From contig NC_091298.1 of the NCBI RefSeq assembly GCF_038502225.1, positions 30,562,833 to 30,626,832 on the forward strand: a stretch of DNA of 64,000 nucleotides, read 5' to 3'. Shown here piece by piece: positions 11,073 to 22,639 of the stretch. Positions within the stretch are counted from its first letter, which is position 1, and each line of letters begins with the position of its first letter. This DNA comes from Cherax quadricarinatus. Taxonomy: Eukaryota; Arthropoda; Malacostraca; Decapoda; Parastacidae. The translations under genes and the position numbers were made by a program. Under the pieces are notes generated by a model. That model was not told where the DNA came from and made no database searches. It saw nothing but the letters and a program-made list of their open reading frames with translations.

Positions 11073-11389
11073 AGGTTGTTTACATTTGGTCTCTGTCTTA
11101 ATTTGCCATTTTATTGAAGAAATTTAAAAATTAGTTTCCATGTGATAACTTGTGAATGCCTCTTCTAATTCCCTTCAAATCTTCAACATTGCCTTGTCAT
11201 CTTGTGCTGCACTCTGCACTATTCCAATAGCTTACACTGAGGCACAGGGGACAGGAGCTGTGTAGTACGGAGGTACCTTTTTTGTATTGCAGTGACCAAA
11301 ATACATCTAATTTTTTCTCTGTTTTGCGTCTTTTATATAATTATGACGCCCTTGTTAAAATATCTTAAAAAACTATTAAATTTTACGGC
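11073..11389. other. No recognisable feature
   Basis: AT-rich unique-looking sequence with no open frame of interest. Confidence 0.5.
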
Positions 11390-11690
11390 TGTTGCTAGCC
11401 ACGTCGGTAGCATAGTCGTAATAAACTCTACGTTTATTGGTAGCCAGGTTTAACTAACGTCAGTAGTACATTCTGGTGTAGCTGAGTCGTATTAAACTCT
11501 ACGGTTATAAGTAGCCACGTTTATCTACCATCAACAATAGTGGGTAACAAAGTGCGTAATAAATTCTACTGTTACTGATAACCAAGTTATACTACCAACA
11601 ACAGTACTGGTTTAGCAGTTGAAATAAATTCTTCGGTCATTCTTAGCTCGGTTTAACTACTTTAATGTCAAGGGTAGTGTTGTAGTTCTA
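11390..11690. repeat. Degenerate 65-71-bp tandem repeat, about 4 units
   Basis: Units begin 'g(t/a)aataaa(c/t)tcta' at 11418, 11489, 11556 and 11621 (spacing 71, 67, 65). Each continues with 'tagccaggtttaactac' and 'caa.agta.tgg'. Divergence between units is high, so the array is old. Confidence 0.8.
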
Positions 11691-12299
11691 ACACTTGTAT
11701 TAATACAAGGCGACATTAGGCTAGAACACTAGAAACACTGCGTTCATTTAAATATATGCACAAAGACACAATATACATAAATCAAAGTGAAACCCAGACT
11801 TTCTTTCAACAAAGTCCATCAACACTGAAAGTTTGAAGACTATCAGAAACAAGAAGTTCTCCAGTAAATGCTCAAGGTTTTCAACCAATGTCATTAAAAT
11901 TTAAAAAAATTGTACCAATGCAATGTAAACTTATATACTGTTATGGGTCTTATGCGGTGTAAAGCCGTAAATATTATGAAGCTGATAAGACACGGTATTC
12001 TTTAGTTACTAAATGTTGGTTAACATCAATATTTACTTAATAAAATTGTCAAATTGTGAATTATACAGACCAGTAGGAACGAGAATCTTAGTTTCTGAAA
12101 AAGAAACCAGGTTGAAAGAGTGAGACATATTATCACAGCATAGCTTCCTCCAACCTTCATTTTTTATAAAGTAATTTAGAATAAAAAGGCACAATACCGT
12201 GAGTGAAACAATACCAGCACACAGAGTAAACATAGTGGGTACTAGACTGGTATTATCAGGCGACACACATTAAATATTGTAGCCATTCACAAAACCTAA
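11691..12299. other. No recognisable feature
   Basis: AT-rich sequence. The 77-codon minus frame at 12033-12266 has a hydrophobic central stretch but no recognisable domain or flanking gene signals, so it is not called. Confidence 0.5.
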
Positions 12300-12954
12300 A
12301 CTCAGATATATTTAAAAACCATATGTCTCCATTTGCTCTTATCTAATACGCTCACGCACACTTGCTGGAAGTCCAAGCCACTCACAAAATCTCCTTTACC
12401 CCCTCCCTCCAACCTTTCATAGGCCGACCCCTACCCCGCCTTCCCTCCACTACAGATTTATACACTCTCCTGGTCGTTCTATTTCGTTCCATCCTTTGCA
12501 CATGTCCAAACCATCTCAGTAACGCCTCCTCAGCCCTCTGGATAATAGTTTTGATAATCGCACACCTCCTCCTAATCTCCAAACTACGGATTCTCTGCAT
12601 TATATTCACACCACACATTACCCTCAGTCATGACATTTCCACTGCCTCCAACCATTTCCTTGTTGCAACATTCACAACTCGTGCCTCATCACCCATACAA
12701 GAGCGTTGGTATAACTATACTCTCATACATTCCCCTCTTTGCTGTCGTGGATAAAGTTCTTTGTCTCCACAGACACCTCAGTGCTCCATTCAACTTTCTC
12801 CCCTCGTCAATTCTATGATTTACCTCATCCTTCATAGAGCCATACGCTGACACGTCCACTCCCAAATATCTGAAATCTTTCACCTCCTCCATACTCTCTC
12901 TCTCCAATCTGATATCCAGTCTTCCGTTACCTAATATTTTTGTTATCCTCATCA

Positions 12955-12956
<2 letters not shown>
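12300..12956 (-). pseudogene. RTE fragment: RT thumb and C-terminal region
   Basis: Two minus frames, 12689-12955 and 12382-12618, match residues about 752-840 and 863-942 of the intact RTE protein at 17281-20187 ('MRITK.LG..RL.IRLE.ESMEEV..FRYLGVDVSA', 'MCGVNIMQRIRSLE.RRRC'). A frameshift separates them. The 5' truncation falls at a (TA)n tract. The 3' UTR part at 12310-12360 is diverged. Confidence 0.88.

Positions 12957-12997
<41 letters not shown>
12957..12997. repeat. (TA)n microsatellite
   Basis: 41 bp of TA at the 5'-truncation point of the RTE fragment. Confidence 0.95.
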
Positions 12998-13003
<6 letters not shown>

Positions 13004-13098
13004 GTTTGGAATATACATGTATGCATAATTGCAAAAAAACAGAAACTCTAAATTTGTGGAGCTTCTCGAGCTGCTCTGATGACATCAGTGAGCGTGTA

Positions 13099-13178
13099 TG
13101 GTAACCACCAGCACACAACACTGGTAACCACCAGCACACAACACTGGTAACAACTATCACACAACACCGGTGGCCACC
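13099..13178. repeat. Short minisatellite, 22-bp unit, about 3.5 copies
   Basis: Units of ggtaaccaccagcacacaac plus 'act'. The last copies are diverged ('ggtaacaactatcacacaac', 'ggtggccaccaataatcc'). Confidence 0.85.
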
Positions 13179-13374
13179 AATAATCCAGCTCTTTGAGGAA
13201 ACCCTTGGCTTGTTTTTTCCCTCATTATCTAAGGGTCTCCGAGCCAATAGGGTGACTGGTGAGCAAGATCATATACTTGTTGAATTTGTTATGTTCCTTC
13301 TCTTACCAGCACTAAATGAAATGACATCAGCCAGCGTAGATTCACATGTATAATACCACACCAGCAGTTTACCA

Positions 13375-13710
13375 GTTTTCTGGTTGGTAGCGCTCTTAGC
13401 TCACACAATGAGGTCCGTGGTTCGATCCCCAGTACGGGTGGAAACATTGTGGCATTTTCCATATAACACCTGCTGTCCCTGTTCACCTAATTGTAAATAG
13501 GTACCTGGGTGTTAGCCAACTGGTGTGCATCGCATCCTAGGGACAAAATTAACTTAGTTTGCCCGAAATGCTGTGCATAGCGTGAGGCCTTCTATATAGT
13601 ATGCCAGTGATGTCAGTTAGGTCTGTATAAGTTGTATCATGTACTTGTAAAAATCTTCTTCTTCTTCTTCTTCTTCTTCTTCTTCTTCTTCTTCTTCTTC
13701 TTCTTCTTCT
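13375..13710 (+). mobile_element. tRNA-derived SINE copy with (CTT)n tail
   Basis: The head at 13385-13435 has 'gctcttagctcacacaatgagg' and a B-box-like 'gtggttcgatcccc'. The body continues 'cacctgctgtccctgttcac', 'ggtacctgggtgttag', 'atcctagggac' and 'tttgcccgaaatgct'. The 3' end runs into 19 CTT triplets (13654-13710). The same order is seen at 14975-15297 and, reversed, at 61365-61615. No internal coding. Confidence 0.85.
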
Positions 13711-14653
13711 GCTTATTATTATTACAGAGAAATAATGTGATCTCATGAGGGTGGCTGGTGAGTGTAGCTGGGGCGCTGCACACTGAAGATAGAGGTTCTA
13801 TCTCGGCTGTACACATCAGTGTAGGAAGGTTTCTCTTGATGATCTCATTGACTTGATTGTGTCAAACATGCCAATCTCTGAACTTGAACAGTTCCGACTA
13901 TGCAGACTGTACTGGTCGATAACCACTTTGCTACATAAATACATGTACTCAGTGTGAATAGGGACAGCAAGGCAGAGAGCCACCACAGTACAATAGGTCT
14001 CTTGGTTTACATGTGTGCTAATCTGCTAATATATTTGCAGCATCTTTTTTCCATGAGCGGGCTGTCCCAGAGTGAGCTGTCCCAACTGGACTGCTTTTGA
14101 ACGAAAGATTCAGCAACGGGTTTCCAACGAGCTGGTGCCGCAGGAGTAGCTTAGGTTATCACCCATGCCAGATTGGTTATATATTCTGGTAGAATCTTAA
14201 CAAGCTCGTTGGATCCATTGAAGGAGAATAGGAAGGATGGCATGCAATCCGAAAGGTAGTGCAGTTTAATATCTTTAATATTCACCCTATATCCATCCTG
14301 TGGGCGGTAGTCAAAAAGATTACAGAGGTACATAATGCGTCCAGGGACTGGGCCTCAAAATTTTGATAGTTGAACAAGTTACTGAAAGGTAGTACGTATG
14401 TCTGGTCCGCCTGTGATTCGTCCAGTAAACGGTTTAGAACGTTTTCTAACAAGTCTTCAGGACAGAATGATACTCTCCCAGTTTGGGAATGGCAATGGAT
14501 GAAGAGTATTCCAAAAATATGAGTCAGCTTACGGAGGGATAAGCACAAAAATGCCTATTACGAACACAGGTGTAGTCTTGTGGCCTCCACACCTCGTAGC
14601 ACGACATCAGAGGTAGAAATGACTAACCAGCAAAAGACAGCAGTGAGTAAATA

Positions 14654-14657
<4 letters not shown>
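13711..14657. other. Mostly unassigned; dispersed repeat at 14271-14365
   Basis: The 14271-14365 segment ('atccatcctgtgggcggtagtcaaaa', 'ggtacataat.cgtccagggactgg') matches 49240-49320, which is flanked by a target duplication there. Minus frames at 14151-14333 and 14282-14548 are short and unrecognised. Confidence 0.55.

Positions 14658-14740
<83 letters not shown>
14658..14740. repeat. (TA)n microsatellite
   Basis: Pure TA tract, 83 bp. Long open frames on both strands through it are artefacts. Confidence 0.97.
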
Positions 14741-14742
<2 letters not shown>

Positions 14743-14974
14743 TTCATCACAAAGGCATGCAAGTATATGTACAATATTTACAGAGGATATGTACAGAAAG
14801 GCAATATGTAAGCAAGAGTCAGGGCGAGAACCGTCTTCGACCAGACTCGGAAGTAAGTCTGCCATTGTTGGTTCACTATTGTCCATCATCGATTCAGAAC
14901 TTGGGCTGGCTTCCGTGTGACTGGCCGGTTGAACCAAGGTGCTAGCATAATAAGGGGGCCACACCTCTTGTACT

Positions 14975-15297
14975 CTTAGCACCTCGTTTGCTAGTGCACT
15001 CAGCTCACACACTGAGGTCCGGGGTTCGAATCTCCTCCGGTACGGTTGGAAAACATTAGGGACGTGTTTCCATAAGACACCTGCTGTCCCTGTCCCTGTT
15101 CACCCATCAGTTGAAAATGGGTACCTGGGTGTTAGTCGACTGGTGTAAGTCACATCCTGGGACAAAACTGACCTAATTTGCCCGAAATGCTCAGCATAAC
15201 AAGCGGCTCTCTATTTTGTAGTATGTCATTGATGTCAGCTAGGACTGTATACCATGTACATGTACTTATAGTAAAGATATACTGAATAAAATGTAAC
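14975..15297 (+). mobile_element. tRNA-derived SINE copy
   Basis: The head has 'cagctcacacactgaggtcc' and B-box-like 'ggggttcgaatctcc'. The body has 'gacgtgtttccataagacac', 'ctgctgtccctg', 'gggtacctgggtgttag', 'gcccgaaatgctcagcataac' and ends near 'aaagatatactgaataaa'. It is better preserved than the 13375 copy. An internal 'tgtccc' is duplicated. Confidence 0.88.
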
Positions 15298-15714
15298 ATA
15301 CTCATAGCATGCCACAATGACACTGTTCAACTTCTGTCCATGTGAAATTAAGTTAGTAGACAGAGTCATCGCTCCTCTTCTTTCCCTGTCAGCGACAAAA
15401 GTCAACTATGCTCTCAGTCAGTGTATGTGTGGGGTGGGGGGCAGAAGATGATGTAGGTAGGCCCCAGCAGTCTGCCGAGAGTAAAGCCAAGCCTACGCTC
15501 GTTACATTGTGTAAGGCGGGGTCACCCCTTTCCTGACGTCAGCCAAGGTTACAAATGTACAGTCTAGATAATATCCATATCTGAGAGGCATTGACATATA
15601 ACTTGCCAATGTAACGCAAACCTAATAATAAACATTAACAGTTAAACGATAATCACACACAACATCCAAATAACATACATATGTATGTTACAACAATTTC
15701 CAAACAATCCCAGC
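15298..15714. other. No recognisable feature
   Basis: Mixed-composition sequence with no supported gene. Confidence 0.5.
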
Positions 15715-15850
15715 CAAAATATTTCCACCCAAACGACATTCTCCACCCAAACAGTCTTCTCTTCCCAAACGATTTTCTCCACCCAAACAACCTTTTCTAC
15801 CCAAATAATCCCCTCCCCTAACAATCCCTTTCCCTAACAATCCCCTCCCA
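15715..15850. repeat. Degenerate tandem repeat, about 20-bp unit
   Basis: Units of the type 'ttctccacccaaac.a..t' recur 5-6 times and then shift to 'aacaatcccctccc'. The minus frame through it gives VEK/WVE repeats and is rejected. Confidence 0.75.
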
Positions 15851-16130
15851 GCTAACTCCTACCCTACCTTTGTGTCACTCCAGCTTTCTATTTGAAAACA
15901 GTTTAAATGAGAATAATCGTAAATCCAGTGTGTGTTGGAAAAAATATGGTGAGAGCGGAGCGGGCACGGACCTCTGCATCACGTATTGCAACAATTCATC
16001 TTTGTTATGAAAAAATAATGGGAATATATTCCAATATCAACGTGAACTGGGCTTAGTTAGACCAATTTGTGCAGCATTCATTCAGATATTTTATATATAT
16101 CTCCTCATACTCTCATGTATGAATGTATAA

Positions 16131-16134
<4 letters not shown>

Positions 16135-16200
<66 letters not shown>

Positions 16201-16493
16201 TAGATATATATAGATTATCTATGAATGAATGAAGTCATGAAACAAGTGATTCTGGATCATTAACAGAACGGCGGCTTGGCCAGAACTCGATCCTTCGTTC
16301 CCATGCCCAGCTCTGTGTGAACTGAGCAAAGTATTCATCACTCTCTCCAATGGACGCCATCCTTAAACACCAGGCGCCCAGTAGTACTGAGCGTGTTCTG
16401 ATGCAAGGACATTCGTGGTCATGGAGCCTCAGCGACTAATTTCAACCTCATCCTCTTTGGTGTATCAGCCTTCACGAGTACTCTACATTTGAA

Positions 16494-16570
<77 letters not shown>
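16135..16570. repeat. Two (TA)n tracts around an unassigned segment
   Basis: TA tracts at 16135-16199 and 16496-16570. Between them, 16200-16495 holds unique-looking sequence with no family I recognise. Confidence 0.85.
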
Positions 16571-16572
<2 letters not shown>

Positions 16573-16946
16573 GTCATGCGGAATAGGTAAAACTGGTCAA
16601 TTAGCAAAAACTCATTTAAAACTAAGTCCTTTCTAAAATTTTGTCATATACATTTTTTTTGTCATTTATTTTAATGTAAAAATTAATAATTTTGTACCAA
16701 AAGAACCTTAGAAAACTTACCTAACTTTATTATAAGAAGCGCAATTTAATTTTGCCTAATACAACTAAATCTATTTTAGATAAGATTACAATAATTTAAT
16801 AATAAACAAACACAATGAAATATATTTTTTTTCGTTAGGTCCAGAATGATTTTTGCGAAAGTATTGCATACAAAAATATTTGCTTGCCTTATTCGGCAAG
16901 AAGTGCGTTACTGTTTAAGAAAAAATAGCAAGTTTTACCTATTCGG

Positions 16947-16949
<3 letters not shown>
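16571..16949 (-). mobile_element. TA-MITE copy 3
   Basis: Starts GTCATGCGGAATA (two changes in the end repeat) and ends 'cctattcggcaat', so the outermost three bases of the right end are lost or mutated. It lies between TA tracts and immediately precedes the 3' end of the full-length RTE. Confidence 0.82.

Positions 16950-17024
<75 letters not shown>
16950..17024. repeat. (TA)n microsatellite
   Basis: Joins TA-MITE copy 3 to the RTE 3' tail, which is 'tttcattcattttcatt' on the plus strand. Confidence 0.97.
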
Positions 17025-17026
<2 letters not shown>

Positions 17027-20000
17027 CATTCATTTTCATTATCACACCGGCCGATTCCCACCAAGGCAGGGTGGCCCGAAAAAGAAAAACTTTCACCATC
17101 ATTCACTCCATCACTGTCTTGCCAGAAGGGTGCTTTACACTACAGTTTTTAAACTGCAACATTAACACCCCTCCTTCAGAGTGCAGGCACCGTACTTCCC
17201 ATCTCCAGGACTCAAGTCCGGCCTGCCGGTTTCCCTGAATCCCTTCATAAATGTTACTTTGCTCACACTCCAACAGCACGTCAAGTATTAAAAACCATTT
17301 GTCTCCATTCACTCCTATCAAACACGCTCACGCATGCCTGCTGGAAGTCCAAGCCCCTCGCACACAAAACCTCCTTTACCCCCTCCCTCCAACCCTTCCT
17401 AGGCCGACCCCTACCCCGCCTTCCTTCCACTACAGACTGATACACTCTTGAAGTCATTCTGTTTCGCTCCATTCTCTCTACATGTCCGAACCACCTCAAC
17501 AACCCTTCCTCAGCCCTCTGGACAACAGTTTTGGTAATCCCGCACCTCCTCCTAACTTCCAAACTACGAATTCTCTGCATTATATTCACACCACACATTG
17601 CCCTCAGACATGACATCTCCACTGCCTCCAGCCTTCTCCTCGCTGCAACATTCATCACCCACGCTTCACACCCATATAAGAGCGTTGGTAAAACTATACT
17701 CTCATACATTCCCCTCTTTGCCTCCAAGGACAAAGTTCTTTGTTTCCACAGACTCCTAAGTGCACCACTCACTCTTTTTCCCTCATCAATTCTATGATTC
17801 ACCTCATCTTTCATAGACCCATCCGCTGACACGTCCACTCCCAAATATCTGAATACGTTCACCTCCTCCATACTCTCTCCCTCCAATCTGATATTCAATC
17901 TTTCATCACCTAATCTTTTTGTTATCCTCATAACCTTACTCTTTCCTGTATTCACCTTTAATTTTCTTCTTTTGCACACCCTACCAAATTCATCCACCAA
18001 TCTCTGCAACTTCTCTTCAGAATCTCCCAAGAGCACAGTGTCATCAGCAAAGAGCAGCTGTGACAACTCCCACTTTGTGTGTGATTCTTTATCTTTTAAC
18101 TCCACGCCTCTTGCCAAAACCCTCGCATTTACTTCTCTTACAACCCCATCTATAAATATATTAAACAACCACGGTGACATCACACATCCTTGTCTAAGGC
18201 CTACTTTTACTGGGAAAAAATTTCCCTCTTTCCTACATACTCTAACTTGAGCCTCACTATCCTCGTAAAAACTCTTCACTGCTTTCAGTAACCTACCTCC
18301 TACACCATACACTTGCAACATCTGCCACATTGCCCCCCTATCCACCCTGTCATACGCCTTTTCCAAATCCATAAATGCCACAAAGACCTCTTTAGCCTTA
18401 TCTAAATACTGTTCACTTATATGTTTCACTGTAAACACCTGGTCCACACACCCCCTACCTTTCCTAAAGCCTCCTTGTTCATCTGCTATCCTATTCTCCG
18501 TCTTACTCTTAATTCTTTCAATTATAACTCTACCATACACTTTACCAGGTACACTCAACAGACTTATCCCCCTATAATTTTTGCACTCTCTTTTATCCCC
18601 TTTGCCTTTATACAAAGGAACTATGCATGCTCTCTGCCAATCCCTAGGTACCTTACCCTCTTCCATACATTTATTAAATAATTGCACCAACCACTCCAAA
18701 ACTATATCCCCACCTGCTTTTAACATTTCTATCTTTATCCCATCAATCCCGGCTGCCTTACCCCCTTTCATTTTACCTACTGCCTCACGAACTTCCCCCA
18801 CACTCACAACTGGCTCTTCCTCACTCCTACAAGATGTTATTCCTCCTTGCCCTATACACGAAATCACAGCTTCCCTATCTTCATCAACATTTAACAATTC
18901 CTCAAAATATTCCTTCCATCTTCCCAATACCTCTAACTCTCCATTTAATAACTCTCCTCTCCTATTTTTAACTGACAAATCCATTTGTTCTCTAGGCTTT
19001 CTTAACTTGTTAATCTCACTCCATAACTTTTTCTTATTTTCAACAAAATTTGTTGATAACATCTCACCCACTCTCTCATTTGCTCTCTTTTTACATTGCT
19101 TCACCACTCTCTTAACTTCTCTCTTTTTCTCCATATACTCTTCCCTCCTTGCATCACTTCTACTTTGTAAAAACTTCTCATATGCTAACTTTTTCTCCCT
19201 TACTACTCTCTTTACATCATCATTCCACCAATCGCTCCTCTTCCCTCCTGCACCCACTTTCCTGTAACCACAAACTTCTGCTGAACACTCTAACACTACA
19301 TTTTTAAACCTACCCCATACCTCTTCGACCCCATTGCCTATGCTCTCATTAGCCCATCTATCCTCCAATAGCTGTTTATATCTTACCCTAACTGCCTCCT
19401 CTTTTAGTTTATAAACCTTCACCTCTCTCTTCCCTGATGCTTCTATTCTCCTTGTATCCCATCTACCTTTTACTCTCAGTATAGCTACAACTAGAAAGTG
19501 ATCTGATATATCTGTGGCCCCTCTATAAACATGTACATCCTGAAGTCTACTCAACAGTCTTTTATCTACCAATACATAATCCAACAAACTACTGTCATTT
19601 CGCCCTACATCATATCGTGTATACTTATTTATCCTCTTTTTCTTAAAATATGTATTACCTATAACTAAACCCCTTTCTATACAAAGTTCAATCAAAGGGC
19701 TCCCATTATCATTTACACCTGGCACCCCAAACTTACCTACCACACCCTCTCTAAAAGTTTCTCCTACTTTAGCATTCAAGTCCCCTACCACAATTACTCT
19801 CTCACTTGGTTCAAAGGCTCCTATACATTCACTTAACATCTCCCAAAATCTCTCTCTCTCCTCTGCATTCCTCTCTTCTCCAGGTGCATACACGCTTATT
19901 ATGACCCACTTCTCGCATCCAACCTTTACTTTAATCCACATAATTCTTGAATTTACACATTCATATTCTCTTTTCTCCTTCCATAACTGATCATTTAACA

Positions 20001-20618
20001 TTACTGCTACCCCTTCCTTTGCTCTAACTCTCTCAGATACTCCAGATTTAATCCCATTTATTTCCCCCCACTGAAACTCTCCTACCCCCTTCAGCTTTGT
20101 TTCGCTTAGGGCCAGGACATCCAACTTCTTTTCATTCATAACATCAGCAATCATCTGTTTCTTGTCATCCGCACTACATCCACGCACATTTAAGCAACCC
20201 AGTTTTATAAAGTTTTTCTTCTTCTCTTTTTTAGTAATTGTATACAGGAGAAGGGGTTACTAGCCCATTGCTCCCGGCATTCCAGTCGCCTCATACGACA
20301 CGCATGGCTTACGGAGGAAAGATTCTTTTCCACTTCCCCATGGACAATAGAAGAAATAAAAAAGAACAAGAGCTATTTAGAAAAAAGAGAAAAACCTAGA
20401 TGTATGTATATATATATATATGCATGTGCGTGTCTGTGAAGTGTGACCAAAGTGTAAGTAGGAGTAGCAAGATATCCCTGTTATCTTAGCGTGTTTATGA
20501 GACAGAAAAAGAAACCAGCAATCCTACCATCATGCAAAACAGTTACAGGTTTTTGTTTCACAGTCATCTGGCAGGACGGTAGTACTTCCCTGGGTGGTTG
20601 CTGTCTACCAACCTACTA

Positions 20619-20620
<2 letters not shown>
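17025..20620 (-). mobile_element. Full-length RTE-type LINE, 3.6 kb
   Basis: Minus-strand element with a 3' simple tail (17025-17040), a roughly 240-bp 3' UTR (17041-17280), one long open frame (17281-20187, open further upstream) and a 5' region to 20620. Both ends abut (TA)n arrays. The 3' UTR is almost identical to the fragment at 52452-52840, suggesting recent activity. The 5' region is the source of the non-autonomous copies at 8339-8788 and 56943-57410. Assignment to the RTE clade rests on the single endonuclease-RT frame, short 3' tail and C-terminal 'LLRWFGHVERM' region. Confidence 0.88.
17281..20187 (-). CDS. RTE-type polyprotein: APE endonuclease plus reverse transcriptase
   Basis: 968 codons without a stop. 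Endonuclease: SET at residues 28-30, GDLNAKVG at 135-142, DYVLVD at 203-208 and SDH at 228-230, the expected metal-binding and catalytic positions of APE-type nucleases. A basic linker spans about 250-400. RT: NYRGISLL 537-544, QGGFRKGRG 571-579, AFMDLEKAYDRVD 604-616 (catalytic Asp 607), GLRQGCVMSP 663-672, FADD 713-716. The C-terminal region has LLYGCEAW 837-844 and LLRWFGHVERM 896-906. It would nick target DNA and copy its RNA by target-primed reverse transcription. The listed start is a GTG inside an open frame that continues upstream ('KLGCLNVRGCS'), so the true N-terminus lies further 5'. No inactivating lesion is visible. Confidence 0.9.
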   Translation of the reverse strand: MRGCSADDKKQMIADVMNEKKLDVLALSETKLKGVGEFQWGEINGIKSGVSERVRAKEGVAVMLNDQLWKEKREYECVNSRIMWIKVKVGCEKWVIISVYAPGEERNAEERERFWEMLSECIGAFEPSERVIVVGDLNAKVGETFREGVVGKFGVPGVNDNGSPLIELCIERGLVIGNTYFKKKRINKYTRYDVGRNDSSLLDYVLVDKRLLSRLQDVHVYRGATDISDHFLVVAILRVKGRWDTRRIEASGKREVKVYKLKEEAVRVRYKQLLEDRWANESIGNGVEEVWGRFKNVVLECSAEVCGYRKVGAGGKRSDWWNDDVKRVVREKKLAYEKFLQSRSDARREEYMEKKREVKRVVKQCKKRANERVGEMLSTNFVENKKKLWSEINKLRKPREQMDLSVKNRRGELLNGELEVLGRWKEYFEELLNVDEDREAVISCIGQGGITSCRSEEEPVVSVGEVREAVGKMKGGKAAGIDGIKIEMLKAGGDIVLEWLVQLFNKCMEEGKVPRDWQRACIVPLYKGKGDKRECKNYRGISLLSVPGKVYGRVIIERIKSKTENRIADEQGGFRKGRGCVDQVFTVKHISEQYLDKAKEVFVAFMDLEKAYDRVDRGAMWQMLQVYGVGGRLLKAVKSFYEDSEAQVRVCRKEGNFFPVKVGLRQGCVMSPWLFNIFIDGVVREVNARVLARGVELKDKESHTKWELSQLLFADDTVLLGDSEEKLQRLVDEFGRVCKRRKLKVNTGKSKVMRITKRLGDERLNIRLEGESMEEVNVFRYLGVDVSADGSMKDEVNHRIDEGKRVSGALRSLWKQRTLSLEAKRGMYESIVLPTLLYGCEAWVMNVAARRRLEAVEMSCLRAMCGVNIMQRIRSLEVRRRCGITKTVVQRAEEGLLRWFGHVERMERNRMTSRVYQSVVEGRRGRGRPRKGWREGVKEVLCARGLDFQQACVSVFDRSEWRQMVFNT

Positions 20621-20702
<82 letters not shown>
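20621..20702. repeat. (TA)n microsatellite
   Basis: Abuts the RTE 5' end ('ctaccaacctactacc'). The same 5'-end/(TA)n junction recurs at 56942. Confidence 0.97.
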
Positions 20703-20705
<3 letters not shown>

Positions 20706-21376
20706 CACCTGCCAGAGAGAGGCTGTAGGCATCCTGCTCTGTGATTTTGGCACAACATCGTCCAATCAAGAACACCTACCAGGATTATCATCCACAGGCT
20801 GGTGTGTGAATATCTGCTGCTCGTGTTGGAAAGGGCCAGAAGACTCTGCATTTCGTCTCTTCCATCAGAATCAAGAAAAGTGCTGTGCATGTGAATTCAG
20901 TGAGGGAACATAAAGGTCACCTATGGGTAGGAGAGGTCGGTGAGGGGAGGCCTCATGGCGTAGGAGGCGGAGGTTGAGGGGTAAAACTGTCCCCCCCTTC
21001 CCCAAACAGGCGCGCATACACCGTGTGCTCGTGTTACAACAATGGAGTGTTTGTTCACTGTGTGTATAGTGTATATAGTCTATAGTGTACAGTGCATAGT
21101 ATGTGCATGGTATGCGCATAGCATGTGTAGTGTATAGTTGTGTGTCGTTGATAGTGGGGGCTGTGCACAGAGCATCGTGGTGTATAGTGACTTGTCCTGG
21201 GAGGTAGTGAGTGCCCTACTCCGCCTCATCACACATCTTACACTCCTCCCTTTCTTCCACCGCCCACCACAAGGAAGGGAGACCCCTCTCCTCCCCCCAC
21301 CGCCACCATGAACCACATGCGGTATGTGCCATGCGCCATTTTCCCTTCAGCCTGGGCTTACCACACACTTTGAGGT
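20703..21376. other. Unassigned; possible 5' region of the 21377 element
   Basis: No recognisable domain. 21055-21160 is a degenerate 'tgtatagtg/tgtgcatag' simple repeat. Overlapping short frames on both strands are not supported. Confidence 0.4.
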
Positions 21377-21853
21377 ATGGCAGATGATGAAGCCAGCCAG
21401 CCACAAAGCCAGGGAAACAATGCACCCAACAACGAAAGAAGAGGCACATGTCAGGTGTGTGGAGAGTTTCGAACACGCAACAGGGATAGCCACATTCGTG
21501 CACACAATGGGTGTGCGGGAACACATATGCCCCCAGCAGAGAGCAGCCCACAGCCTCCACAGGCAGATGACAATTCCAATGGCAACCTCGTCACTTGCGA
21601 TAACCTTTTGTTGGCATTCAAATCCACTGCTAGCAGTACGCTATCCCACATCCCTAAAGCGGCTCGCCCATATGCAGCAGGGAAATTCACAGACCTTCTT
21701 AAGCGGGTGAATGGAGGTTCCACCAACTTAGAAGCCCGAAGCTCCATCCAAGCATGGCGCAACCTACTATTCGGCAATATCTGTCTTGCAGTTCCCGAAG
21801 GACGAGGCAAACTGCTAACCACGTCAGTTATCAAGGCAGTGCAGTCCCACTGA
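21377..21853 (+). pseudogene. N-terminal C2H2 zinc-finger segment
   Basis: 159 codons. Residues about 24-44 read CQVCGEFRTRNRDSHIRAHNG, fitting C-x2-C...H-x3-H. The N-terminus is Gln/Asn/Ser/Pro-rich. Residues about 70-150 form the helical region that precedes RT in related elements ('NLLLAFKS', 'KFTDLLKRVN', 'AWRNLLFGNICLAVP.GRGK'). A stop at 21851-21853 ends the frame before the RT segment. In R2-type elements such fingers bind target DNA. Confidence 0.7.
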
Positions 21854-21905
21854 AAACGAGAAAATTTGCGCACAGGTTAGCAAAAAAATCGAAGAAGGTA
21901 ACACA

Positions 21906-22634
21906 GTGGGAGCTATAAGAATAATTGCAAGTGACGACACTGTAGCCCCCAAGGATGAGACCACGGCCCAAGCACTAAGAGACAAGCATCCAACCAGGGA
22001 CACCATAGCCATCAACAACAACCCTGAGGAAGACCCCATCACTGAACAATTAATTTTGCCAGAATCGGAAGTCTATAAGGCGATCGTGTCATTTCCAGCA
22101 GGATCTGCAGGAGGTTACACTGGAATTCGACCTCAGCATCTCAAAGAGATGGTAAATCCAGTACTCGGTGAATCTGCATCAATTCTTCTCACCGAGTTAA
22201 CAACTTTCGTCAACAATTGCCTGGCTGGGCGAATCCCAGAAGAAATTAAACCTTTCTTTTTTGGAGCCTCACTATGTGCTTTGAAGAAGAGGGATGGGGG
22301 AATAAGACCCATTGCAGTTGGAAACACTCTTCGCCGTCTCGTTGCCAAAACAGCAGTGAGAAACATTCGCCTAGAAGCTGCCACTTTATTCCAGCCACAC
22401 CACCTGGGCTTTGGGGTCTCTCAAGGCAGTGAAGCCGCAGCTCATGCCGCAAGGGACTACTTCAGGGACCTACCAGAAGACAAGGCCATAGTCAAACTTG
22501 ATTTTAGAAATGCCTTTAATATGGTGAAGAGAGATGCTGTTTTGCCAGCTGTTCGGGATCGGTTCCCCAGTCTTTTTCCCCTTCATTTCAGCTGGCTACA
22601 GCAAACCCTCAATTCTTTTGTTTGGAGAACATGA
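21906..22634 (+). pseudogene. RT fingers and palm segment
   Basis: 242 codons. Residues about 62-90 read 'FPAGSAGGYTGIRPQHLKEM'. About 115-145 read 'FFGASLCALKKRDGGIRPIAVGNTLRRLVAK'. About 195-210 read 'AIVKLDFRNAFNMVKRD', with the first catalytic Asp in KLDF. The frame breaks at 22634, where an indel interrupts 'FVWR', and resumes as 'EGVQQGDPLAPLLFC' at about 22648-22690. Confidence 0.8.
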
Positions 22635-22639
22635 AATTC

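Noticed and set aside
18581..19267. 228-codon plus-strand frame
   Set aside because: Antisense shadow of the RTE polyprotein.
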